Shown here one piece after another: positions 1 to 6,896 of a stretch of 7,357 bases of DNA; position 1 is the first letter of the stretch, and each line of letters begins with the position of its first letter. The notes under the pieces were generated by a model, which worked only from the letters and a program-made list of their open reading frames with translations, did not search any database and was not told the DNA's origin. A program made the translations under genes and the position numbers. Source of the DNA: Phycisphaerae bacterium (GTDB taxonomy: Bacteria; Planctomycetota; Phycisphaerae; JAAYCJ01); assembly GCA_012514125.1 (NCBI GenBank), contig JAAZAW010000230.1:1-7357 (forward strand). Direction: 5' to 3'.

Positions 1-1651
1 AACGAACGAGATAAATCGTCTTTGGCTTCAGGCCACGGGTATAATCGAGGCCCTGAACCGTTGAAAACTCCAGCGAATTTCGCAGTTCCGGCGGCAGCAT
101 ATTGATAACCGCGTCGAACTCACGATCTTCCACGCCGACGACGGTGTTAGGCTGAGAATAAAATTTGAGAAAATCCTTCGCCCCGCCGATCCGGACGTGC
201 CGGTCGCCCGAATGCAGATAATAAATCGTCGTTTCTTCCTGCCAGCGGACCAGGGCGTAACTGGAATCGGCGTCACCGAGCGATTTCATCGCATGAGCCG
301 CCTGCGAACCGATCTTATAGCGTTCGAAAACCGGCAACACAAAAACCGAAACCGTCGCACCGAACAACACAGCCGATAATGTCGTCATCCAGAAAAATCG
401 CATCGGTTCGCGGCGATATGCCGCGTAAACAATCAATCCCGCAGCCACGATCAGCACCGCCGACAACACCGCGACCTGCCAGATAAACCCCATGTAAACC
501 AGCGAACCAACCATCGCTCCAATCGCCAGAATTCCCCACACCACCGAAAGGCAAATCGTCACCGGTTTTCGCCATCGCCGCCACTCCGCTTCGTCAGGCC
601 CGCAGACCCAGCGATCCATCATCATCGCCAGCAGCACAATATACGCCGGTAATATCACCAGCCAATAATGCACCATCTTCGTCGCCATCAGTTCCAGAAT
701 CAACGTCGGTCCCAACAGCCAGGCGAAAAGAAATTTGATATCGCGGTCTTTGCGATGCCGCCAGGCGAAAATCGCCGCCGGTGCCAAAAATGCCGACCAG
801 GGCCAGGTATCGATCAATCCCGTCAGCACATAAAACCCCGGAAATCCGCGATGGCCTTCGACCGGCATCTTCGCGCGTCGAACAAGATCATAGCCCACGA
901 ATCGCTCGACCAGCGCGCCGTCCGAAAGATAATTCGCGACAATATACCACGGCAGCCCGACCGCCAGCGACAACGGCAACCCCCACCAGAACCCCGTCCG
1001 CAAAAACCATCGCCGATCTTTATCGATCACCAGCAACACAGCGATGAGTCCGACCAGCACAAGAAACACCGTCGGCCCCTTGACCAGAATCGCCGCACCC
1101 GCCGACAGCCACAGCACAAGCTTATGTCGCCGCAAATCCGCCCCGCGGTAAATCTCCCACAAACACACCACACCCAACAGCGTCAAAAAACCCAGCGTCG
1201 CATCAGCCGTACAAAGTTTCGCTTCGATCACCACCATCAACGACGTGCCCAGCGCCAGCCCGCCGATGAGTCCCGCGGTCTTCGAAAATCGTTGCGAAAG
1301 ATATCGCGCCAATACCCCCGCCGTCAACGCGGTCCATAGCCCCGAAAATAACCGCGCCGAAAAATCACTCACTCCCAGAACTTTAAACGACAACGCCATC
1401 TGCCAATACGGCAACGGCGGTTTGTGAAAGTGCATTTCGCCATTTAAATGCGGTACAATCCAGTCTTTCCAGCTTTGGGCGAAAAGTATTTCCTTCGCGG
1501 GCTGAGCAAATCTCGGCTCATCGCGGTCATAAAGCGTCACGCGCCCCGTGCCAAGCCAGTAAAACATCGTCAGCACGACGCCCAGCAAAAAAATCGTTCG
1601 CCAACTTAAAGGCCCCTCAATCGTATCGTCCGCACATCGCAGTGATTTCAT
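1..1651 (-). CDS. ArnT/PMT-like membrane glycosyltransferase, GT39 type (3' end outside window)
   Basis: The frame is open for 550 codons from the ATG at 1651 to the window edge, so only the last residues are missing. Enzymes of this family transfer a sugar from a polyprenyl-phosphate carrier to a lipid or protein acceptor on the outer face of the cytoplasmic membrane. Visible signatures are the first membrane segment (about 19-33), then DRDEPRFA (42-49) with the acidic pair expected at the active site of the first periplasmic loop, KPPLPYW (77-83), KGP (191-193), EGHRG (265-269) and ATKMVHYW (323-330), the last resembling the 'TKLPHY' block of ArnT-like proteins. About 12 hydrophobic segments end near 442, followed by a soluble C-terminal domain (about 443-550). 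The start directly abuts the glmM stop codon with no strong Shine-Dalgarno, so coupling to glmM is likely. Donor and acceptor cannot be told from sequence; aminoarabinose transfer to lipid A is not implied. Confidence 0.88.
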   Translation of the reverse strand, partial: MKSLRCADDTIEGPLSWRTIFLLGVVLTMFYWLGTGRVTLYDRDEPRFAQPAKEILFAQSWKDWIVPHLNGEMHFHKPPLPYWQMALSFKVLGVSDFSARLFSGLWTALTAGVLARYLSQRFSKTAGLIGGLALGTSLMVVIEAKLCTADATLGFLTLLGVVCLWEIYRGADLRRHKLVLWLSAGAAILVKGPTVFLVLVGLIAVLLVIDKDRRWFLRTGFWWGLPLSLAVGLPWYIVANYLSDGALVERFVGYDLVRRAKMPVEGHRGFPGFYVLTGLIDTWPWSAFLAPAAIFAWRHRKDRDIKFLFAWLLGPTLILELMATKMVHYWLVILPAYIVLLAMMMDRWVCGPDEAEWRRWRKPVTICLSVVWGILAIGAMVGSLVYMGFIWQVAVLSAVLIVAAGLIVYAAYRREPMRFFWMTTLSAVLFGATVSVFVLPVFERYKIGSQAAHAMKSLGDADSSYALVRWQEETTIYYLHSGDRHVRIGGAKDFLKFYSQPNTVVGVEDREFDAVINMLPPELRNSLEFSTVQGLDYTRGLKPKTIYLVR

Positions 1652-3013
1652 TTATTTCAAGCCCGCCGATTTCGCCATCGACTCGATGAGTTCCTTCGTC
1701 CCAGATTCTTCAGGCGTTTCCGCAATCACACGAATAATCGGCTCGGTATTACTCCCGCGAATATGCACCCACGATTTTTTCGCGGGCCAATCGATCCGCA
1801 ACCCATCCGCCGTATTCACCTGCTCGTCGGCATATTGTTTCGCCAATTTCTCGATCAATGCCGGCACCGCCGACAGATCACACGGAAATTTCGTCTTGAT
1901 CATCGAATATTTCGGAACCTCGGCGACAAGCTGCGAAACCGTCTTGCCCGTCCGCACCAGTAATTGCAAAATCATCGCCATCCCGGAGAACGAATCCCGC
2001 ACCGGCACCACCTTCGGCAAAATCACTCCGCCGTTGCCCTCGCCGCCGAACGGACAATGATGATCGATCACCGCTCTGGCGACATTCGCCTCGCCCACCG
2101 GTGTGCGAATCACCTTCTGACCATAGTTCGCCGCGACGTCTTCGATCATTCTCGACGTCGAAAGATTCACCGCCACCGGCCCGGGCGCCCTTTCGAGCAC
2201 ATGCCACCCCGCCAGCACCAGCGTATATTCCTCACCGATATACGTTCCATTCTCATCCACAATCGCCAGCCGATCCGCATCCGGGTCCTGGGCAAATCCA
2301 ACGTCCGCCCGCGCATTTTTCACCGCATCCGCCAGCGACGTCAGATTTTCGACAATCGGCTCAGGCGTATGAGCAAATCGCCCGTTCGGCTCATTATTGA
2401 TATGAATCAGCTCGCAGTTAAGTTCCTTCATCAACATCGCCGTCCCCACGCACCCGGCCCCGTTGATACTATCGAGCACGACCTTGAATCGACGCTCACG
2501 CACCGCGTCAAGCAATTTCGGATCGCACGTTTCGAGCACCCGCTGAACATGAATCTTGTGCGTCTCGGTATTAAAACAAAACTGCCCGCATTCCCCCGCC
2601 GTCACATGAGCCGGCGATTCCGCATAAAATCGATCTTTGATCTCCTGCGCCCGCCTGACGTCAAACGCCAATCCATCAGGTCCGATGAGTTTAATCCCAT
2701 TCCATTCAAACGGATTATGCGACGCCGTCACCACCGCCGCCCCCGCAGCCCCAAGCTCGCGCACCATCAGACACGCTCCCGGCGTCGAAACCACACCGAT
2801 ATCGATCACATCGCGCCCCACCGCCATCAATCCCGCCGACACCGCCGACCGCAGCGCCGAACCGCTCACCCTGCTGTCGCCCGCTAAGATCACAGGCTTA
2901 TTCTTATCCACCAGCACCGTGCCGAAAAGCATCCCCAGCTTCATCGCATCGGCAACCTTTAAATCCACGCCCACAATTCCACGAATGCCCGATACACTGA
3001 TAATTAACGCCAT
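1652..3013 (-). CDS. glmM: Phosphoglucosamine mutase / phosphohexomutase (archaeal-type GlmM-like)
   Basis: This 453-residue protein belongs to the alpha-D-phosphohexomutase family, which moves a phosphate between C6 and C1 of a hexose; GlmM makes glucosamine-1-phosphate for UDP-GlcNAc, needed for envelope polymers. All four active-site elements are present: the phosphoserine loop TASHNP (96-101, Ser98), the metal loop DPDADR (243-248), the sugar loop GEGNGG (324-329) and the phosphate-binding RGSNTEP (419-425). The N-terminus ISVSGIRGIVG and the TASHNPxEWNGIKL form are more like the archaeal-type GlmM/phosphomannomutase group than E. coli-type GlmM, so substrate choice (glucosamine-, manno- or gluco-phosphate) is inferred. 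Start support: GAGGT lies 8 bases before the ATG. It follows a 110-base spacer and is immediately followed by the glycosyltransferase gene, which fits supply of activated sugar for envelope glycosylation. Confidence 0.9.
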   Translation of the reverse strand: MALIISVSGIRGIVGVDLKVADAMKLGMLFGTVLVDKNKPVILAGDSRVSGSALRSAVSAGLMAVGRDVIDIGVVSTPGACLMVRELGAAGAAVVTASHNPFEWNGIKLIGPDGLAFDVRRAQEIKDRFYAESPAHVTAGECGQFCFNTETHKIHVQRVLETCDPKLLDAVRERRFKVVLDSINGAGCVGTAMLMKELNCELIHINNEPNGRFAHTPEPIVENLTSLADAVKNARADVGFAQDPDADRLAIVDENGTYIGEEYTLVLAGWHVLERAPGPVAVNLSTSRMIEDVAANYGQKVIRTPVGEANVARAVIDHHCPFGGEGNGGVILPKVVPVRDSFSGMAMILQLLVRTGKTVSQLVAEVPKYSMIKTKFPCDLSAVPALIEKLAKQYADEQVNTADGLRIDWPAKKSWVHIRGSNTEPIIRVIAETPEESGTKELIESMAKSAGLK

Positions 3014-3021
3014 GTTGCACT

Positions 3022-3026
3022 ACCTC
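3022..3026 (-). promoter_or_regulatory. Ribosome binding site of glmM
   Basis: The minus strand reads GAGGT here, 8 bases before the ATG at 3013. It is one of the clearest Shine-Dalgarno matches in the window and fixes the glmM start. It sits at the end of the only long spacer in the block, so glmM seems able to start translation independently of the gene upstream. Confidence 0.75.
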
Positions 3027-3041
3027 ATAAATTGATGTTTC

Positions 3042-3086
3042 CTGCAAGGTGCGTCACGACACACCCTCTTCATCTCTGACTTGCAG
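3042..3086 (-). repeat. Nested inverted repeats in the glmM leader
   Basis: In the transcript, CTGCAAG (3086-3080) can pair with CTTGCAG (3048-3042), a perfect 7-base inverted repeat. Inside it, GGTGTGT (3065-3059) pairs with ACGCACC (3054-3048) around the four-base loop CGTG, with one G-U pair. The two helices share one base at 3048, so they would nearly stack. No run of T follows, so this does not look like an intrinsic terminator. It could stabilise or regulate the mRNA, or be chance. The rest of the 110-base spacer (3014-3123) shows no recognisable -35/-10 pair. Confidence 0.4.
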
Positions 3087-3123
3087 ACTTTCTACGACGA
3101 TCAAACTTCTTCGACTCGCTTTT

Positions 3124-3936
3124 TTACCACAACGATTCCCCAGGCCGGGAAATCTTGATGATCTGACTTTCGAGCCGAACTTCCACTTTCTCGTTCCCGG
3201 GTCCCTGAGAACTCTTGAACTTCGCGTACTCCGAATTCACGATCAAATACGGATATTGTTTGCTCCATTTTTTCAAATCCGCGTTTCGCGGGATAAGCTT
3301 GCGGGAAATCTTGCCCTTGCCCGGCGTGCCGACCGCGTTCTCAGGATACGACCCGATCGTCACCAGACTTTTCACCGGACCATGCGACACATACGCAGGC
3401 ACACCTTCGTTTCGCAGAATCTTAACCATCTCCACCGCGCCCTGCTTGCGACCGGGTCCATAAAATTGCCCCACCTGAAGCGTCCAGTACCCTTTCGTCT
3501 TTTCCAGCACCCAACTCGCCGCGATGGGCGGATCAGGCTCCGGCATCGGTTCAAGATGCGCATCCACAAATGGATACCCCTGATCGGGCACCATCAACGA
3601 TTTAATAAATTGCATATCTCGCTGCGCGTTCGCGTCGTCCAGGCTTGAATATTGTCCATACATCACCACCGTATACCCGCCCACCTGTTGTTTGCGAATC
3701 TTGCCCGCGTCGATTCCGCGAACCTGCCGGAGCGATTTAACCACCACATCCGCGTACACTTCCTGCCCGGGGTTTAATCGCTTGACGATAACCGTCCAGC
3801 GCTCGCCCCCGCGATCGATCACCCCCGAAGAACTCCCTCCCACCCCACTGCAACCACTCAGTAAAATCGCCCCCATCACACCGACAACACCCGCCAAAAC
3901 CCATACAGTCGTTTTCAGGTCGAGTTTCTTTTTCAT
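3124..3936 (-). CDS. Lipoprotein with two tandem SPOR-like domains
   Basis: The 270-residue product starts with a basic N-terminus (MKKK), a hydrophobic segment (about 10-26) and the lipobox LSGC with Cys29, so it should be a lipid-anchored secreted protein; Ser at +2 does not signal inner-membrane retention under the Lol rule of proteobacteria. Two SPOR-like units follow. Unit 1 (about 46-128) shows the beta-alpha-beta-beta-alpha-beta order: WTVIVKRL, a helix at 62-72, GYTVVMYGQY (87-96), a helix at 99-114, then PFVDAHLEPM. Unit 2 (about 149-235) starts GYWTLQVGQF (149-158), has a helix at 163-177, then VPAYV and SLVTIGSY (190-197). A Pro-rich linker (130-137) lies between. SPOR domains bind peptidoglycan stripped of stem peptides, often at division sites; that role here is inferred. 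Its ATG overlaps the rph stop by four bases (ATGA). No gene name is assigned. Confidence 0.8.
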   Translation of the reverse strand: MKKKLDLKTTVWVLAGVVGVMGAILLSGCSGVGGSSSGVIDRGGERWTVIVKRLNPGQEVYADVVVKSLRQVRGIDAGKIRKQQVGGYTVVMYGQYSSLDDANAQRDMQFIKSLMVPDQGYPFVDAHLEPMPEPDPPIAASWVLEKTKGYWTLQVGQFYGPGRKQGAVEMVKILRNEGVPAYVSHGPVKSLVTIGSYPENAVGTPGKGKISRKLIPRNADLKKWSKQYPYLIVNSEYAKFKSSQGPGNEKVEVRLESQIIKISRPGESLW

Positions 3937-4706
3937 TTTCGTTTTCCCGGCTTATCCTTGTTAAACGATTGCTTTTGTATCGTCAATAACTTACGAATTC
4001 CCTTGCCGGCGACACCCAGAATCTGTTGCAACTCCTTGGCTGAAAACGTCCCATGCTCTGCCGTCCCCTGCACTTCCACCAATTCCCCCTTCCCCGTCAT
4101 CACCACGTTGAAATCCACTTCCGCCACAGAATCTTCACTGTAATCCAAATCCAGCAAAACCCGCCCGCACACGATGCCCGCCGATATCGCCGCCACCGAC
4201 GACTTGATCGGATTCTTCGCAAAAATACCCGCCTTCATCGCGCATTCCACCGCGTCCACCAACGCCGCATACGCCCCCGTAATCGATGCCGTCCGCGTCC
4301 CGCCGTCCGCCTGCAAAACGTCGCAATCGATCCACATCGAATTTTCGCCCATTACATCCATATCCACCACCGCCCGAAGCGCCCGCCCCACCAATCGTTG
4401 AATCTCCTGGCTTCGACCGTCGGTCTTGCCTTCACTTCGACGCTTGCGCTCCGGTGTGCTCGATGGCAACATACCATATTCCGCGCTCACCCATCCCTTA
4501 CCGCTCCCTTTCCGCCACGCCGGTACACCCGCTTCATACATCGCCGTGCAAAGCACCCGCGTCTGCCCCATCTCGATCAGTACACTCCCCGGCGCATAAC
4601 AGGTAAAATGCCGCGTAATCTTCACAGGCCGAAGTTCATCCACCCTTCGCCCGTCGTTTCTACGTACCACCTTGCCGGATGCTCCGGACTTTTGTGACTT
4701 TTTCAT
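3933..4706 (-). CDS. rph: Ribonuclease PH
   Basis: RNase PH is a cytoplasmic, phosphate-dependent 3'-5' exoribonuclease that trims tRNA and other RNA 3' ends and forms a hexameric ring. The 257-residue protein carries the whole family pattern: DGRRVDELRPVKITRHF (18-34), EYGMLPSST (76-84), GRSQEIQRLVGRALRAVVD (97-115), DCDVLQADGGTRTASITGAY (127-146), DLDYSEDSVAEVDFN (186-200) and EVQGTAEHGTFS (211-222). Arg98 and Arg138 match the two phosphate-binding arginines of the family (same 40-residue spacing), and Asp186/Asp188 lie in the catalytic acidic segment. Short basic tails extend both ends (about 1-16 and 246-257). A GGAG lies 10 bases before the ATG, and that ATG overlaps the argF stop by four bases (ATGA). 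A downstream rdgB partner, common elsewhere, is absent; a SPOR lipoprotein gene follows instead. Confidence 0.96.
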   Translation of the reverse strand: MKKSQKSGASGKVVRRNDGRRVDELRPVKITRHFTCYAPGSVLIEMGQTRVLCTAMYEAGVPAWRKGSGKGWVSAEYGMLPSSTPERKRRSEGKTDGRSQEIQRLVGRALRAVVDMDVMGENSMWIDCDVLQADGGTRTASITGAYAALVDAVECAMKAGIFAKNPIKSSVAAISAGIVCGRVLLDLDYSEDSVAEVDFNVVMTGKGELVEVQGTAEHGTFSAKELQQILGVAGKGIRKLLTIQKQSFNKDKPGKRK

Positions 4707-5644
4707 AATCGAATTTCTCCACCGCTGCCCATCAGCACCGCCAGCAATGTCCGCTGAAAATGAAGCCGGTTTTCCGCTTCCTCAAAAACACGAGAATGCG
4801 CCGATTCCATAATTTCATCCGTCACCTCAAGACCGCGATACGCCGGCAAACAGTGCATGAAAATAGCTTGCGGATTGGCATGCTTCATCAATTCCCTATT
4901 AATCTGATATCCCGAAAACTGCCTGATGCGTTCCTCCCGTTCCTCTTCCTGTCCCATCGACACCCACGTATCGGTATAAACAATATCCCCCCCTTTCACC
5001 GCAATCACCGGGTCGGTCACCTGCTCGACCTGGGCTTTGGGATATCGCTTGAACAAAAATTCAAAAAACTCCTGCTCCAGCTTGAACCCTTCCGGCGAAG
5101 CGATCGAAAACCCAAGCCCCAAAGAGGCGCACGCGCTCGCCAACGACCGGGCCACATTATTCCCGTCGCCGATATACACCATCTTCAACCCTTCCAGCTT
5201 ACCGAACTCTTCCTTCGCCGTCATCATATCCGCCATCGCCTGGCAGGGATGACTGTAATCCGTCAACGCGTTAATCACCGGAACACTCGCATACTTCGCC
5301 ATCTCGCATACCGCCTCATGGCTGAATGTCCGCGCGACAAACCCGTCGCACATCCCGGACACCACTCGCGCCACATCCTTCACCGGCTCACGCTTGCCCA
5401 GACCAATCTCCGCACTCGTTACATAAATCCCCTGCCCGCCCAAATGAACCATCGCCGTCTCAAAACTCAAACGTGTCCGCAACGACGGTTTCTCAAAATA
5501 CATCACCAACGTCTTCCTCGACAGCGACGCCGGCAGTTGCCCCGCCCGAAAAAGCTTCTTATCCGCAATCGCCTTGTCGATCAATGCCGACAAAAACGCG
5601 CTATCGTGATCCAGAATATTGACAAAATCCTTAATTCGGGCCAT
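4703..5644 (-). CDS. argF: Ornithine carbamoyltransferase
   Basis: This cytoplasmic trimeric enzyme joins carbamoyl phosphate and L-ornithine to give L-citrulline, the sixth step of arginine synthesis. The length, 313 residues, is normal. The carbamoyl-phosphate loop is KPSLRTRLSFE (52-62), with SLRTR in place of the commoner STRTR; HPCQAMAD (132-139) completes that site. Ornithine binding is shown by YTDTWVSMGQEEE (223-235), containing the SMG loop that separates this enzyme from aspartate carbamoyltransferase, and by HCLPAYRG (264-271). The ATG start is supported by AGGAG seven bases upstream. It overlaps the argD 3' end by 14 bases and the rph start by four, so it should be translated from the same message as both. 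Acetylornithine carbamoyltransferase is a less likely alternative. Confidence 0.96.
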   Translation of the reverse strand: MARIKDFVNILDHDSAFLSALIDKAIADKKLFRAGQLPASLSRKTLVMYFEKPSLRTRLSFETAMVHLGGQGIYVTSAEIGLGKREPVKDVARVVSGMCDGFVARTFSHEAVCEMAKYASVPVINALTDYSHPCQAMADMMTAKEEFGKLEGLKMVYIGDGNNVARSLASACASLGLGFSIASPEGFKLEQEFFEFLFKRYPKAQVEQVTDPVIAVKGGDIVYTDTWVSMGQEEEREERIRQFSGYQINRELMKHANPQAIFMHCLPAYRGLEVTDEIMESAHSRVFEEAENRLHFQRTLLAVLMGSGGEIRL

Positions 5645-6857
5645 CGCTGTTCTCCTGTGTCTCCCGGGCCAAATCAGCCTCGTATTCCGTAAAAACCTGA
5701 TCGAGTATCGCCATCGCCTGATCCGCCTCCGACGTCGTAATCGTCATCGACGGCGTGAGTCGAAGCACCGTCTGCTGCGTGCAATTGATCCGAAGTCCTT
5801 TCTCCAGCGCCTTCGTCACAATCGAATCGCCCGGCACCGTCAGTTCCACTCCGATCATCAATCCCAACTGGCGAACCTCTTTAATCAACCGATATTTTTC
5901 CTTCATCGCGTCAAACTTCACACGAAAATATTCCCCCATCTGCCGGGCGTTCTCGAGCAAATTCCCTTCCTCGATCGCCTCAAACACCGCCACTCCCGCC
6001 GCACACGCCAGCGGATTGCCCCCGAACGTCGAGGCGTGTTTTCCCGGAACCATATACGCCGCAACCTCAGGCCTGGCCACAATCGCACCCAAACTCACCC
6101 CCCCGCCTATCGCCTTCGCCAGCGTCATAATATCCGGTGTCACATCAAAATGCTGATGCCCGAACCACTTGCCCGTTCGTCCCATCCCCGTCTGAACCTC
6201 ATCGAAAATCAACAGCATCTTCTTCGCGTCGCAAAGCTCCCGCAACGACCGAATGTACTCTCCACTCGGCACATTCACCCCACCCTCGCCCTGCACCGGC
6301 TCGAGCATCACCGCAATCGTCTCATCGTCCGACGCCCGATCCACCGCGTCAAAATCACCAAACGGAACATACGTAAAACCGGGAACCAGCGGATGAAACC
6401 CCGCGTGCGTCTTGGCCTGTCCCGTCGCCGTCATCGTGGCAAACGTCCTGCCGTGAAAACTCCGTTCCATCGTTATAATCTTATACCGTTTCCCGTCTCC
6501 GGCAAGTCGAGCAAGTTTGATCGCCGCCTCGTTCGCTTCTGCACCACTGTTACAGAAAAAGCACTTGCCCCCAAAGCTCTTCTCCGAAAGCAACTCCGCC
6601 AATCGCCCCTGCTGGGCATTGTAAAACGTATTATCGATATGAATCAACTCTCCCGCCTGACGACGAATCGCCTCCACCACCTTCGGATGGCAATGCCCCA
6701 GTCCGCTTACCGCCCACCCGGGAAACATATCCAGATACTCTTTCCCATCCATATCCCACATCCGGGAACCTTCCCCCCGAGTAATCACCACAGGAAGCCT
6801 CTTGTAATTCCCAATCACATACCGATCAAATTGCCCGATCACATCCAAAGTATTCAT
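5631..6857 (-). CDS. argD: Acetylornithine aminotransferase
   Basis: This PLP-dependent class III aminotransferase converts N-acetylglutamate semialdehyde and glutamate to N-acetylornithine and 2-oxoglutarate. From the ATG at 6857 it has 408 residues, usual for the family. It shows NSGAEANEAAIKLAR (103-117, cofactor phosphate binding), FHGRT (134-138, aromatic stacking on PLP), EPVQGEGG (186-193), DEVQTGMGRTG (219-229, Asp219 for the pyridine nitrogen), LAKAIGGG (246-253, with Lys248 as the Schiff-base lysine) and STFGGNPLACAAG (276-288). A GTG at 6863 would add two residues, but the GGAG at 6868-6865 is only one base from it and seven bases from the ATG, so the ATG is preferred. The 3' end overlaps argF by 14 bases. 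Related aminotransferases share these motifs; the argB and argF neighbours settle the assignment. It may also serve lysine synthesis as N-succinyl-diaminopimelate aminotransferase, as in E. coli. Confidence 0.94.
   Translation of the reverse strand: MNTLDVIGQFDRYVIGNYKRLPVVITRGEGSRMWDMDGKEYLDMFPGWAVSGLGHCHPKVVEAIRRQAGELIHIDNTFYNAQQGRLAELLSEKSFGGKCFFCNSGAEANEAAIKLARLAGDGKRYKIITMERSFHGRTFATMTATGQAKTHAGFHPLVPGFTYVPFGDFDAVDRASDDETIAVMLEPVQGEGGVNVPSGEYIRSLRELCDAKKMLLIFDEVQTGMGRTGKWFGHQHFDVTPDIMTLAKAIGGGVSLGAIVARPEVAAYMVPGKHASTFGGNPLACAAGVAVFEAIEEGNLLENARQMGEYFRVKFDAMKEKYRLIKEVRQLGLMIGVELTVPGDSIVTKALEKGLRINCTQQTVLRLTPSMTITTSEADQAMAILDQVFTEYEADLARETQENSDGPN
5652..5656 (-). promoter_or_regulatory. 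Ribosome binding site of argF
   Basis: The minus strand reads AGGAG, seven bases before the argF ATG at 5644. It lies inside the last codons of argD, so argF is read from the argD message with its own initiation site despite the 14-base overlap. Confidence 0.75.
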
Positions 6858-6864
6858 CGCCACT

Positions 6865-6868
6865 CTCC
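6865..6868 (-). promoter_or_regulatory. Ribosome binding site that decides the argD start
   Basis: The minus strand reads GGAG here, followed by A and then GTGGCGATG. The spacing is one base to the GTG (6863) but seven to the ATG (6857), which favours the ATG. The site lies just after the small hairpin at 6870-6888. Confidence 0.65.
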
Positions 6869-6869
6869 A

Positions 6870-6888
6870 AAAATGCTCTTTGCATTTT
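6870..6888 (-). repeat. Small hairpin between argB and argD
   Basis: In the transcript AAAATGC (6888-6882) pairs perfectly with GCATTTT (6876-6870) around the five-base loop AAAGA. The 3' arm runs into one more T, so five T in a row follow GCA. The stem is short and AT-rich, too weak for a convincing intrinsic terminator, and the GGAG of argD starts one base after that last T. It could modulate argD translation or act as an RNA processing site, or be chance. Confidence 0.35.
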
Positions 6889-6896
6889 GCAATAAC

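Noticed and set aside
315..584. Minus-strand frame of 89 codons near the window start
   Set aside because: It lies in another frame of the glycosyltransferase gene, whose correct frame stays open throughout 1-1651.
668..1339. Plus-strand frame of 223 codons inside the glycosyltransferase gene
   Set aside because: The translation is rich in Arg, His, Gln and Pro with no recognisable domain, and it lies antisense to a 550-codon frame with clear GT39 motifs.
1587..1593. Run of seven A (T on the coding strand) as a frameshift site or sequencing error
   Set aside because: The glycosyltransferase frame reads through it into the conserved DRDEPRFA motif, so no shift is needed.
1964..2887. Plus-strand frame of 307 codons antisense to glmM
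   Set aside because: Basic, low-complexity translation (Arg/His rich) with no family match; the opposite strand carries all four phosphohexomutase active-site motifs.
3048..3065. Intrinsic terminator after the lipoprotein gene
   Set aside because: The hairpin is followed on the minus strand by TTGCAGGAAAC, with no T run.
4053..4697. Plus-strand frame of 214 codons antisense to rph
   Set aside because: Same shadow composition; rph on the minus strand has complete conserved motifs.
4760..5692. Plus-strand frame of 310 codons antisense to argF
   Set aside because: Arg/His/Pro-rich shadow produced by codon bias of the real gene on the minus strand.
6870..6888. Intrinsic terminator between argB and argD
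   Set aside because: The stem is only seven AT-rich pairs and the T tract is five bases, partly within the stem; argD follows at once with its own ribosome binding site.
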